Positions 52,501-60,400 of a stretch of 64,000 nucleotides of DNA are shown piece after piece; positions within the stretch are counted from its first letter, which is position 1, and each line of letters opens with the position of its first letter. The stretch covers positions 78,929,452 through 78,993,451 of the forward strand of contig CM040424.1 in assembly GCA_022702705.1 (NCBI GenBank). Direction: 5' to 3'. Under the pieces are notes generated by a model. That model searched no databases. It was not told where the DNA came from and saw only the letters and a list, made by a program, of their open reading frames with translations. The translations under genes and the position numbers were made by a program. Source of the DNA: Papilionanthe hookeriana x Papilionanthe teres. Its lineage: Eukaryota > Streptophyta > Magnoliopsida > Asparagales > Orchidaceae.

Positions 52501-53406
52501 AGGCGGCGGGTCGACTGCAGTGGTTTGGTAGTAACGGTGACTCAACCGATGTCGCCAAGCAGCAGCAGTTTGACGGTGGAGAAGGTTAGTGGGCAATGAC
52601 AGGCAATAGCAATGGCTTGATAGGAGCAGTCGAGCAACAGTGGTTCGGCGATGGTGGCGACCGATCGGCGGTGTTCCGTGGATGGAGCTTAGAAACCCTC
52701 AAGAGCTTGTAACTCTTTCAGCTTTCTCCTCCAGGTCCAGGTACCAAGTCCCTCCTTTCATGAAGGAAGCGAGTATCTATTTTGTGAATGGTATCTTCTA
52801 TAAATAGCATATGAATCTATACCGCTCTGTCGGAATAAGAAGTCTCCTGCATGTGCATTTGAAGAGTTCAAACACAAATTGTCCATTCAGAGTTATTTAA
52901 AAAATCAATAACAATGCATGCATGATTGATTTCATGGGGATTACAATGCTTATGTTATATTAAATAACACTGATATTTTTCACCATACTAAGAGAATCTA
53001 AATGTTTTCAGAGATAAAATCAAAGCCTCTCATGTCAAAGGAGAATGACAATAGTCAATTTTGCACTTGGCCATAACCCGGCAGAATTGGCTTGGTTGAT
53101 TCAAGACCAAGCCGACTCAAGTCTTTTGTTAACCCCATGTGGCCAGTCAGCACTTACGTGGCTGTTATTTGCTTGTTTTAATAAGAATTATAGTTGCTTA
53201 GGTTATTTTAGTATAAATAACAACTTTAGAGATTGTATAAATTTTTTACTTATTTTATATCATTGGATGCTTCTCTCAAGTTTTTCTCCGCTTGGAGTGT
53301 TGTGTTATATTCTCCTTCGTATGGTGTGACTGCAGCTTGATCTCGAACAAGCAGTAGATCATCCTCAATGTTGTACATGTCGTACATTATTTAACAAGCA
53401 TATATA

Positions 53407-53453
<47 letters not shown>

Positions 53454-55515
53454 TGTAAAAGGGCCCTAGGGCCTATTTCATTAAAATAAAAGGGGTACAA
53501 CACAGGTAATATGAGAGGGCCCAAACAAATTGAGCACGACTCGTAAGAAACAAAATAAAGCTCGAACAGAGCGATACAAATATAAAACAAAAGAGAAACA
53601 AGCAACTAAAGAGGACGAGGTCGCCAAAGCTTCCCTCTACCCCTGATAAATGTAGCGCATCCAGAGATCAGACTCTGAAGTGATTCTCCATTACCAGGGG
53701 AGACCAAAATATCATCCATTAAATTTCCAAGGGGGAAAGTACCCCCATACTTCTTCTTCCGGCGAGAGGTATACACTTGTTATTCTTCGAAGAGTGAGTC
53801 CGATCCGAAGTGGGAAGCGCTATCGTCGCGTGATCGGTTCCAATACTTGGGGATCTCCTACCCCTTGAGCAGGTAGAACAACTAAGGTACTATGAGGCAG
53901 TAGTTCTTTCTCAGTAGTAATAAACACCTTTTTCCATCGTCAGATTATGAGTGTTTGTTTCTTCCCTATCTTCAGATCTGTCATGGTGGGGAGTTTGAAC
54001 TCCCTCCATAGTAGTGGGTACCTGAGATGGTAGTATAGCTGCCCCCGTAGAAGAAGGCTGAGAGATGACCTCATCCTGCCTATCAGTGGCAACTACCCGA
54101 TGCTCCTGGAAGGGTCGATCCTTCTCAACATGTTTTGAAATAGTAGTGGGTATCACTGGCGGTGAGAAAGGCGGTATATCCGTCGCAGGAATGTGTGACC
54201 CAGTAGCGTTTGTACGGGGAGGTTTAAGATTTGGATGCAGGTGGTAACATTATTGGTGAGAGTGACCAAACATACGGCAATAGGTGCAATCAAGAGGAAT
54301 CTGTTTAAGTTCACGCGATTGTCAAAATCCACGATGTTAGTATACTCAGTCCATGTTCTTTCAGGAAGGTAGCACTAATGTCCCGTTCTATCAATATTCT
54401 AGCCTCATAATGTCTAGATAGATGTTCTGTAGGCGAATCAATGAGGAGTGGCGTTCCATATATCTTTGCGAAAATAAAGAGAAGCTCTTGATCATAAAGA
54501 TGAACCTGCAATCTAGGAAACGTAGCCACACCGGAATGATGGGAGTTTCAGTACGATGGTCAAAATCCATCGTCCATTTCAACAGATTCATCACCCGATT
54601 TTCTATACGAAGTATTCTTCTAGCAAACACTTAGGCGTAATCTGCATCATCCGTTAATTGGATGAAAACGTGTCGACCATCCAGTCTTCCAATCTTCTAA
54701 CTTCCATTAAGCTTTATTTGCTCAAATTCCTTTTGGATCAGTTCAAGTTTAGGATTGTCGTTGAGGAACTTACCCACTAGAAACAGCCAGCAGGGTGTAG
54801 CTAGGATGGAGATCTATTCCTCTGTGAGAAAGATTGCATGTTTGCCATCTTTACGAGATGTTTTTTTAGAAACCCAATTTCGACGCCTTGCTTGAATGCA
54901 TCAAGGAATCTCTGCGAAAACATATTAGAACATGAAAGGGCGTGGGCAAGGTTATCGCCGGCGAGGTCGGCACCGTAGGATCGACCTGAGACCATTTCTG
55001 CGGCTGAGATGGAATCCCGTCAAGCTTGCAGAGTCGCTGACGGAAGTAACCAGCAGCCACAGCAACGAACGAAGCAGAAGAAGGAGACGCAAAGAATCGA
55101 ATCGAGCGCAGCAGAGAACAGCTCGACCCGATCCTGTAGCAGAGAATCAGCCGTAGCATACGAAGTTGTCCATAAATCTGCGATCGAGGATGAAGGCTCG
55201 AGCAACAAAAACCGCATTCGACGCCACCTTCACGTAGACGACCACTGCGTGCGAGCCGCTGCAACGAGGAGACGACGACAGCGTGCGAGACTGTATCCGA
55301 AGTCGACGCACTGGATGCAGCCTTCTCGTAGCAGGGAGAAGAAAAACGACGGCATGTTGAATGTTGCAAACCAAGGAAAACCGACGGTTTGCAAGCTTGT
55401 AACTGAAGTCGACGAAACAATAGCCTTCGTCGTCGATGACGAAGACGATGTAGAAAACCCGGAGGTTAACGTTGGGTTTCGCCATCAGGCGAAACCCTAG
55501 CAGAGCTCACCGCCG

Positions 55516-55566
<51 letters not shown>

Positions 55567-56064
55567 CTTTTTCCCCAGACAGTTGCTGCCGCCCTAATAC
55601 CTTACAACATTCTACGCCTCTTCCTTGACCCTATACACTATCCCGGAAGCCTAAATTAGTGGCACATTCAATTCCAAGCCCTACTCCCCGTCTAGAGCAA
55701 CCTAAAATGGCAAATGGATTGAGACAGAGTGGCGCATAAGATGGTGCAAAATAAGACAACCAATCTATTGTATAAGATTCCATATTCAATTTTATGAGTT
55801 AAGTCAACATGTTGTCCAGCCCTGACAAAGGCACACAACAATGAACACCTCTAAAATGCATAGAACCATAACAGGACTGGCACCGACACACCCGCGCAGC
55901 TGAAGATAAGCTAGGGTTTTTTTAATATACTCTGTCGTGTCGATTAAAGATTGATATTGGAATATGAGAAAGAAACGGAAAAAAATAACCTTATAGCTTG
56001 CCATGGCGGAATCGAATGCATTGATGAGAACGGAATCGTCCCATAGCTCTGTTCCCTTCCCCAT
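19438..56064 (-). CDS. SMN: SMN-like (survival of motor neuron homologue) gene, six exons over 36.6 kb
   Basis: SMN with Gemin2 loads Sm proteins onto spliceosomal snRNAs in the cytoplasm and nuclear bodies. Exons: 56064-55990, 32559-32495, 28966-28461, 28357-28256, 20484-20370, 19534-19438. Phases agree at all five junctions (0, 2, 1, 1, 2) and give 960 nt, 319 residues. Exon 1 is the Gemin2-binding motif, MGKGTELWDDSVLINAFDSA. Exon 3 has a coiled-coil-like stretch (YNELLKQYHEVEQRKEKIL) and a Cys-rich segment (CPWCTCQCP). Exon 5 carries the YG box INAWYWAGYQTG that mediates self-association in SMN. No Tudor domain is seen between them; human SMN has one. Introns are 23430, 3528, 103, 7771 and 835 bp. 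Intron 5 uses a GC donor; the others are GT-AG. All large introns are filled with transposable elements. Exon joins are inferred from splice logic, not from transcripts. Confidence 0.82.
20111..20352. mobile_element. MITE, family 1, in SMN-like intron 5
   Basis: A 242 bp element with complete arms (GGGCATTTGCATACATACCA at left, GGTATGTATGGAAATCTTCC at right) and the family core CCATATCACATCAAAAATAC. The flanking 9-mers, AAAAAAATA and AAAAAAATT, agree at 8 of 9 positions. Its right edge lies 17 bp from the GC 5' splice site of intron 5. Confidence 0.8.
20370..20484 (-). CDS. SMN: SMN-like exon 5 (YG box)
   Basis: 115 nt from the acceptor GAGCGCAG to the end of ACTGGCAG. It reads AKKNGEFDASGKDLSSTSQK then TDLTSVINAWYWAGYQTG. 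This is the YG box, the self-oligomerisation segment at the SMN C terminus. The donor is GC (AG|GCAAGC), which matches the GC-AG consensus and is the only donor that keeps phase with exon 6. Confidence 0.85.
20485..22199 (-). other. SMN-like intron 4, part without recognised features
   Basis: AT-rich intron sequence. No gene or element recognised. Confidence 0.5.
22200..23720 (-). mobile_element. Ty1/copia retrotransposon remnant, heavily decayed
   Basis: Read on the - strand, frame-broken pieces follow copia order: an ARLVAVGF-like RT entry near 23310, MQPLGFIKPGRKPYDKL near 23130, VKWISRDLKG near 22530, CDFDIRGDL near 22450, and the RNase H segment KAEYVVVIEANKK followed by LKDFLEEL near 22340-22260. 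About 23510-23720 looks like a copia LTR tail (TATATAGAGGAGATTACAAT). It lies in SMN-like intron 4, same strand as the gene. No intact frame. Confidence 0.65.
23721..26209 (-). other. SMN-like intron 4, middle part, with a 21-base G run
   Basis: No gene recognised. An uninterrupted G run at 25651-25671, followed by GTGTGGGGGG, sits in a GC-rich tract (25600-25740). The 25900-26150 stretch is C/T-rich. Open frames there are by-products of this composition. Confidence 0.5.
26668..26855. mobile_element. MITE, family 1, nested in the hAT-like element
   Basis: The left arm AATTTACATACGTACCACATC with TTACATATCCAACACC is clear. The right arm is eroded into AT-rich sequence. It follows an A run at about 26657-26670. 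Confidence 0.55.
26883..27931. mobile_element. PIF/Harbinger-like non-autonomous element, nested in the hAT-like element
   Basis: Inverted ends GGGTCTGTCTGGGGCAGCT and, on the other strand at right, GGGTCCGTTTGGCGCAGCT, flanked by TAA on both sides (26880-26882 and 27932-27934), the usual 3 bp target of this superfamily. Near the left end are several AATCTGC/GCAGATT palindromes. No transposase frame; open frames at 27450-27780 show no family signature. A 41 bp direct duplication covers the right border (CAAACGGACCCTAAATC at 27921 and 27962). Confidence 0.72.
28256..28357 (-). CDS. SMN: SMN-like exon 4
   Basis: 102 nt between the acceptor TTATTTAG and the donor CAGGAAG|GTAATT, separated from exon 3 by a 103 bp intron. 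It reads VQGDNRAAESGAMSAGLDRD and SVKADMSRAFNLQE in the phase handed on by exon 3. Confidence 0.8.
28461..28966 (-). CDS. SMN: SMN-like exon 3 (coiled coil and Cys-rich segment)
   Basis: 506 nt between ATGTCCTCAG|T and GAAG|GTGGAG. The single T completes the AG left by exon 2. It begins ERHIASEGNNSDVENN, then a Ser/Asn-rich stretch, then LNYNELLKQYHEVEQRKEKI and LEQLWQANYWNFQ, then a Gln run and CPWCTCQCPVANAQ. The YxxLLxQYxExExxRxKILxQL pattern is as I recall it from plant SMN-like proteins. Confidence 0.82.
28967..30049 (-). other. SMN-like intron 2, left part
   Basis: AT-rich intron sequence without recognised features. Confidence 0.5.
30055..31932 (+). mobile_element. Miniature non-autonomous LTR element (family M), complete, + orientation
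   Basis: LTRs at 30055-30950 (starts TGATGTGGGAGCTTCCCC, ends CTCCGGTATCA) and 31103-31932 (starts TGACGTGACTGCTTCCCT, ends CTCCGGCATCA). Exact 5 bp duplication ATTTG at 30050-30054 and 31933-31937. The internal region is only 152 bp. It opens two bases after the LTR with the primer-binding site TGGTATCAAAGCTAGTC (30953-30969) and closes with a purine-rich ATCATGGGAGAT before the second LTR. There is no coding. The LTR shows poly(A)-like GAATTCAGTAATAA near its 3' end. Open frames here come from the LTRs. It lies in SMN-like intron 2, antisense to the gene. Confidence 0.85.
32495..32559 (-). CDS. SMN: SMN-like exon 2
   Basis: 65 nt between the acceptor TTTACCAG (AG at 32561-32560) and the donor AAGAG|GTAGGT. 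In the phase set by exon 1 it reads EMHTDDRDNKETDAALTEEA and AK, continuing the YK(K/E)MH motif that follows the Gemin2 helix. Acidic and disordered. Its recognition rests on phase and on the MH motif. Confidence 0.75.
32560..33717 (-). other. SMN-like intron 1, 3' end
   Basis: No feature recognised besides the 3' splice site TTTACCAG at 32560. Confidence 0.5.
33718..35790 (-). mobile_element. RTE-type LINE, 5'-truncated, decayed
   Basis: On the - strand the reverse transcriptase part reads IFIDLEKFFDKVP (about 34780), the catalytic MLFTDDILLVDKTREK (34518), TLESKGLRLSRSKTEYMEC, and the RTE-typical end NEFICDRVGVAP with RESRLRWF (about 33990). The 3' terminus carries a short TTG microsatellite (CAACAACAACAACAAG at 33720-33735 on +), a hallmark of RTE ends. 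Sequence homologous to the second copy (44225-47446) continues to about 35790, with frame breaks. Endonuclease part missing. Confidence 0.8.
35791..37959. other. SMN-like intron 1, no feature recognised
   Basis: Includes a 124-codon open frame on + (37218-37592) without recognisable family and with biased Ser/Phe/Ile composition. I do not call it a gene. Confidence 0.4.
37960..40946 (-). mobile_element. Non-autonomous LTR retrotransposon carrying only gag and protease
   Basis: LTRs at 37960-38412 and 40469-40946, both TGTCACGGAC...GAGCGTGACA. In - orientation the upstream LTR is followed by a primer-binding-site-like TAGTATCAGAGTCTCGG (40467-40450), and the downstream LTR is preceded by the polypurine tract AAGTGGGGGAGAG (38426-38413). 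Between them: a coiled-coil gag head (40308-40069), a Retrotrans_gag core (YLSDIAMLWWRRRKGD, FKRELNRQFYPEN; 39966-39650), a knuckle-like CEGPHWARHCPQKK (about 39300), and an aspartic protease (VDTGASHNFIS, about 39080; DYKVILGISFLEQARAF). The frame then ends near the polypurine tract. No RT, RNase H or integrase. Several frameshifts. No matching target duplication was found (AGGAA versus GGCAG). Confidence 0.82.
40947..41564. other. SMN-like intron 1, no feature recognised
   Basis: Short Gly/Glu-rich open frames only. Confidence 0.35.
41565..41935 (+). repeat. Third copy of the intron 1 repeat found at 51.1 and 53.2 kb
   Basis: From TTATTTGCTTGCTT to CCATTTAGGAAGCCTAG this stretch aligns along its length, in the same orientation, with 51114-51445 and with 53165-53390 plus 55566-55650. 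It lacks the neighbouring SMN-like exon 1 sequence. It may be an LTR or another dispersed repeat that the 5' duplication later carried along. Confidence 0.55.
41936..43299. other. SMN-like intron 1; weak inverted repeats near 42490-42960
   Basis: CAAAGCGTAGAGCGAATCGG near 42500 and GCGCTTCGCTTTG near 42931 are partly complementary and may mark a decayed inverted-repeat element. No target duplication was found. Nothing else recognised. Confidence 0.3.
44225..47446 (+). mobile_element. RTE-type LINE, near full length, decayed, inserted in gypsy
   Basis: The 5' region (GTGCGCTCGTTATGCCGGCTCCC at about 44290) leads into an endonuclease: IQIGSWNISTLNGKLMEL, then INILYIQETKW, then YGVCVIIDKSLKDHVV (44380-44815). 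RT follows: VWKYLGDLGVSWLTKLFN, then WRKSILVPIFKNKGDAQECV and NYRRIKLMCH, then LIFIDLEKAYDKVP (45995-46440). The catalytic FADD box is damaged (FFIDHILLVDNTREK, near 46640). The end is NECVRERVGVTSVTDKIRES with RLRWFGYIKRRP (47110-47230), and the 3' tip has TTGTTGTTGTATTAG. Frameshifts and stops throughout. The bordering gypsy sequence on both sides shows the insertion order. Confidence 0.85.
45411..45870 (+). repeat. Exact-period tandem duplication, 2 x 230 bp, inside the RTE LINE
   Basis: 45411-45640 and 45641-45870 are direct repeats that I find to differ at two positions (AAAAAAGATAAA versus AAAAAAAATAAA; ACTCAAGTAAAG versus ACTCAACTAAAG). The identity is much higher than that of the surrounding decayed LINE to its relatives, so the duplication came after the decay. 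Confidence 0.9.
50035..52080 (-). repeat. Tandem segmental duplication, unit 1 (contains a broken SMN-like exon 1)
   Basis: Aligns in order with unit 2 (52110-56260) after removal of the LINE in unit 2. Order on +: GTGG-rich repetitive tract (50200-50650), a TATA-like CTATAAATAG on the - strand near 50717-50726, the repeat shared with 41.6 kb, intron 1 start, exon 1' (51859-51785), and about 200 bp of upstream sequence with TATTATATTTTAAC words. Confidence 0.8.
51785..51859 (-). pseudogene. Duplicated SMN-like exon 1, start codon lost
   Basis: 75 bp collinear with real exon 1. The ATG is GTG, the Trp codon of LWDDS is CGG (reading ELREDSVLINAFD), and Asp is Glu. The donor TATAAG|GTTATT is intact. 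The frame is open upstream of the lost ATG but I see no ATG in it. It lies inside intron 1 of the SMN-like gene, same strand. Confidence 0.82.
53409..53446. repeat. (TG)n microsatellite at the half-LINE 3' tail
   Basis: An unbroken alternating TG tract of about 19 units. On the LINE strand it is (CA)n and sits where a poly(A) tail would be expected. Confidence 0.95.
55517..55562. repeat. (TA)n microsatellite at the half-LINE 5' border
   Basis: An alternating TA tract of about 23 units directly next to the LINE leader sequence GCGGCGGTGAGCTC (- strand). Confidence 0.95.
55990..56064 (-). CDS. SMN: SMN-like exon 1 (Gemin2-binding motif)
   Basis: ATG at 56064-56062, ending TATAAG|GTTATT. It encodes 25 residues beginning MGKGTELWDDS and ending AMASYK. 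The LWDDSxLINAFDxA core is the Gemin2-contact helix known from animal and plant SMN proteins. Confidence 0.85.
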
Positions 56065-56260
56065 TTTTCCTTTCCGTCGGCGGATGCTTCAGCCCGGTTG
56101 TCGAATGATAAGTAGGGTGATATAGAATGGAACTCGCGCAAGAGATTTTGATCGTAAAAAATAAATTGGATTTAAAAATGGGTGTTTTCACCTAACACCC
56201 ACTCAAAATATTAATATGATATTTAAACAGTCAAGATTTTAAATATTATATTTTAATGGC

Positions 56261-57494
56261 AGATGGCCTTTCCGGGAGACCGGCACCGCCGATCAAGTTG
56301 ATTTTCTCATGTCGGTGTAAATATCGAAATGTCATTATTTTGGAGTCGTCACTCTGTTTATGTATCATATCGTCCTAATCTTCAATTAATCTTATTCTTT
56401 TTGATCATATAAATGTTCCTTAAATATTAAAAAACTTGAATAAAAAGAATGAAGGCTTAATAAGATAGATAACAGTACAATAAAGAAATGTCAATGGTAG
56501 TCCTTATGACATAATACCTTATTCCAGAGATTTTTTTTTATGCTACCACATGAAAATCTAATAACCAGATATTTTATATATGATACCTACTTTGAGTTCT
56601 TGAATTCTCTTATAGGAACAAGCTCCTATAATTAATTACGTCTTAGACAACTATGATTGCCTAAGAAAACTCCTTTTTAACGTTAATACTCACTCTCTAA
56701 GAAAAATATCAAACGTCAAAATCGAGGAAATAAATGTCAATGTCTACCCTAAAATTTTAATTTTGTTTTGTTTTATTTATTTCATGTCACTTTTTGTTAT
56801 TTTAGTTTTATTTTATTTTATTTTCATTTTAATTTTGTTTTGTAATTTGTCATTGTTTTATTGTCGTTGTGGTTTTGTTTTGTAATTTATTCAGTGATTG
56901 TACTAAAAGTTTTGGTTTTGTGGATATCCTGAGAGTTTTGATTTTGTGTTGTTTTGGTTTTGTCATTTTTTTGTTGTTTGATTTTAATGTCGTTTTAGTT
57001 TTGTTTTGTTATTGTTTGTCTCGTCTTCATAATATCATCCTGCAAAACAAAGTTAGCACACCTTAATAACATGCAAAGTAAATCTAAAACAAAATTTATT
57101 TTCAGCCTGTAAGGAAAAGAAATAATGTTGGTTTTATTTCTTAAATTATTGATTTAGTTGGTTTTAAATTTTTAGACAACCCGGTCAAGATGTCCATGAC
57201 TCTATCATCCCAGGATCGTCGAATGTCTTGATCTACTTAGTCCGAAAGATATTTAAATCATAATCGGAGACTCCTGTGAACAACTAGGATTGCATCGTCC
57301 AAGAAATCTTCATACATCAAGAGCATTGGGGTTCAAGTTGCATTCGGTGATATTTATTCATTAATGTTTCATTTAAATTTTAATATCTTTTATCAGTTTT
57401 TAAATATTGAAATATTTTAGGATGTTTACAATTTATTAACCGATTATTTTTTTTTATTTTTTTATTTTATTCTTGGTTTTGTTTTAAGACCGTT
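56261..57494. other. Upstream flank of the SMN-like gene
   Basis: No gene recognised. 56760-57030 is a T-rich tract dominated by TTTTG and TTTTA words. TTTGGAGTCGTCACTC near 56338 resembles a motif often seen in Tat/Ogre-type gypsy elements. I cannot confirm such an element from this alone. Confidence 0.4.
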
Positions 57495-60400
57495 AATTTT
57501 GTGGTTTGAATCTAACATGAGTTAGACTTTAGGATTTTAGATTCTGCATCTTTTGAATCCAAAAGTTTCAAACCTAAAGTAAATTTGACTTAAATTGAGT
57601 GAAACCTGACATAAGTTATACTTTAGGATTTTAGATTTGATGTCTTTTGAATCCAAAATTATTTAACCTAATGTAGAATAGACTTAAATTGAGTAAAACC
57701 TAACATAAATTTGACTTTAAAAATTTAGATTCGATGTCTTTTGAATCTAAAGATATTAAACCTAATGTAGATTAGATTTAAATTAAGTAAAAATATACCA
57801 TAAGTTAGACTTTATGATTTTAGATTCGATGTATTTTGAATCTAAAGATATTAAGCCTAATGTTTATTAGACTTAAATTGAGTAAAATCTAACATAAGTT
57901 AGAATTTAGGATTTAGATTCGATGTCTTTTAAATCTAAAGATATTAAGACTAATGTAGATCATACTTAAATCGCGTAAAATATAATATAAGTTAGATTTT
58001 ATGATTTTAGATTTGATGTCTTTTGAATCTAAAGATATTAAACCTAATGTATATTAGACTTAAATTAAGTAAACTCTAATAAAACTTAGACTTTAGGATT
58101 TTATATTCGATGTCTTTTGAATCTAAATATATTAAGCCTAATGTAGATTAGACTTAAATTAAGTAAAATCTAACATAAGTTAAATTTTAGGATTGTAGAT
58201 TCGATGTCTTTTGAATCTAAATGTGTTAAGTCTAATGTAGACTAGATTTAAATTGAGTAAAATCTAACATGTTAGATTTTAGATTCAATGACGTTTGATC
58301 TACATATGTTTAGTTTAAGTTTAATATGAATTAGACTTAAAATTGAACAGAATCTAACATAAGTTAGACTTTGTGATTTTAGATTCAATGTCATTTTAAT
58401 CTAATGGTGTTAAGCCTAATGAGTAAAATCTAACATAAGGCAGACTTTAGGATTTTATATTAGATGTCATTTAAATATAAAAATATTTGGATTAAGTCCA
58501 ATTTGAATTAAACTTATAGTTGAATAAAATCTAACGTAAGTTAGATTTCAGGATTTTAGATTCAATGTCCTTTGAATCTGAAAGATTTTTAATTAAGTCT
58601 AATATATATTAGAATTAATTTTTAGTTTGAGGTTCAGAATAACTAAGGTTAAGGTCAACTTAAGTTTAACCTAAGATTTAATTATCTCAAATTCAATTAA
58701 GATTAAACCTAGGTTTAAGTTCAATTTAAGTCAAACTTTAAGTATAAACTTAGGTTCAATTTAGGTTGAACCTAAAGTCTTATGGCTTTAGGTTCAAGTT
58801 TTGTTTTGATCATAAAGTTTTGGTTATGTCAATTTGGGTTGAACCTAAAGTTTAGTTGAATTATGTTTAATGTAGTTTGAACCTAGAGATTTGGTTAGAT
58901 TCTATTTGCGTTGAACCTGAAGTTTGAATTAACTTGAGTTCGGGTTAGGTTGAATTTAAGTTTAGGTTTGACTTAGGTTCAATGTAATTTGAACCTAAGT
59001 ATTTAAGTTAACTTGGGATCAAGTTAGGTTAAGTACTTAAGTTAACTTTGGTTCAAATTAGGTTAAACCAAAGTTTGGGCTTGACTTTGGTTCAATGTAG
59101 GTTGAACCTAGAGGTTTGGTTAGGTTCAATGTAGGTTGAACCTAAAGTTTGGTTGAGTTAAGTTCAATGTAGGTTAAACCTAAAGGTTTGTTAGGTTTAA
59201 TTTGGGTTGAACCTGAAGTTCGGTTGAGTTAGGTTCAATGTAGGTTGAACCTAGAGATTTAGTTTAACTCCGGTTCAAGTTAGGTTGAACCTAAGTTTAG
59301 GTTTAACTTATGTTCAATGTAGGTTGAACGAGTTAACTTTAGTTCAATTTAGCTTGAACCTAAGTTTTGATTGAGTTAGGTTCAATTCGAGTTGAAACCG
59401 AGGTTTAATTGAGTTAGGTTCAATTTGGGTTGAACCTAAGGTTGGATTTGATTTAAGTCTAATTAGAGTTAGACATAATTAAGTTTTAAGGTTGCTTAAG
59501 CCTATATTAAGTAAGGCTTAAGGGTTAATTAAGTCTAATTAGGGTTATACTTAATTATGATTTAAGGTTGCTTAAGCCTAATGTAAGTATCTTAAGGGTT
59601 AATTAAGTATAATTAGGGTTTTAGAATTATTTAATCATAATGTAAGTAAGGCTTAAGGATTAATTAAGTTTAATCAAGGTTATACTTAATTAGGGTTTTA
59701 GGATTATTTAATCCTAATGTAAGTAAGGCTTAAGGATTAATTAAGTCTAATTAGGGTTAGACTTAATTAGCGTTTAGCATTATTTAAACCTAATTTAATT
59801 AAAGTTTAATGATTAATTAAGTCTAATTAGGGTTAGATTTAATTAGGGCTTATGGTTACTTAAACCTAATTTAGTTGAGGTTTAATGATTAATTAAGTCT
59901 AATTAGGGTTAGACTTAAATAGATTATGTTGCTTAATTCTAATTTAGTTAATGTTTAAGGGTTAATTAAGTCTAATTAGGGTTAGGCTTAATTATGTTTT
60001 ATGGTTACTTAAACCTAAGTTAGTTAAGGTTTAAGGATCAATTAAGTCTAATTAGGGTTAGACTTAATTATGGTTTAAACCTAATTTAGTTAAGGTTTAT
60101 GGCTTAATTAAGTTTGATTAGGGTTAGGCTTAATTAGGGTTTGATTTGTATTAAACCTAATGTAAATACAGTTTAATAAGATTTATTAGGTCTAATGAGG
60201 GGTTAGACCAAATTTGGGTTTGATTTGCATTAAACCTAATGTAATTAAGGTTTAATAAGATTAATTAGGTCTAATGAGGGATTATATCTAATTAGGGTTT
60301 GATTTGTATTAAACCTAATGTAATTAAGGTTTAATAAGATTAATTAGGTATAATGAGAGATTAAACTTAATTAGTGTTTGATTTGTATTAAACCTAAAGT

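Larger units (their letters stand above)
53392..55565 (-). mobile_element. LINE derivative with ORF1 only (half-LINE)
   Basis: On the - strand a 5' leader (from about 55515) precedes an ORF1-like region: VGKFLNDNPKLELIQKEFEQ then IKLNGS (near 54740), GRLDGRHVFIQLTDDADYA (54690), RILRIENRVMNLLKWTMDFD then TPIIPVWLRF (54600-54520), a frameshift, then LQVHLYDQELLFIFAKIYGT (54500) and a CCHC knuckle CTYCRMFGHSHQ.C (about 54285, stop inside). This is the plant L1-type ORF1 (DUF4283 and knuckle). The ORF1 tail ends near 53609 and is followed directly by a 3' UTR ending GGCCCTTTTACAATATA and a (CA)n tract. No endonuclease or RT is present. Microsatellites flank it: (TG)n at 53409-53446 and (TA)n at 55517-55562. 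Confidence 0.78.
52110..56260 (-). repeat. Tandem segmental duplication, unit 2 (contains the working exon 1 and a LINE insertion)
   Basis: The second unit carries the intact exon 1 (56064-55990) and the likely promoter. Relative to unit 1 it is interrupted at about 53390-55565: sequence matching GTCGTACATTGTT in unit 1 stops near 53390 and resumes at TTTTTCCCCAGACAGTTG near 55567. Confidence 0.8.

Noticed and set aside
55147..55500. Coding gene suggested by open frames on both strands near 55.0-55.5 kb
   Set aside because: This is the GC-rich 5' leader of the half-LINE, which leads into its ORF1.
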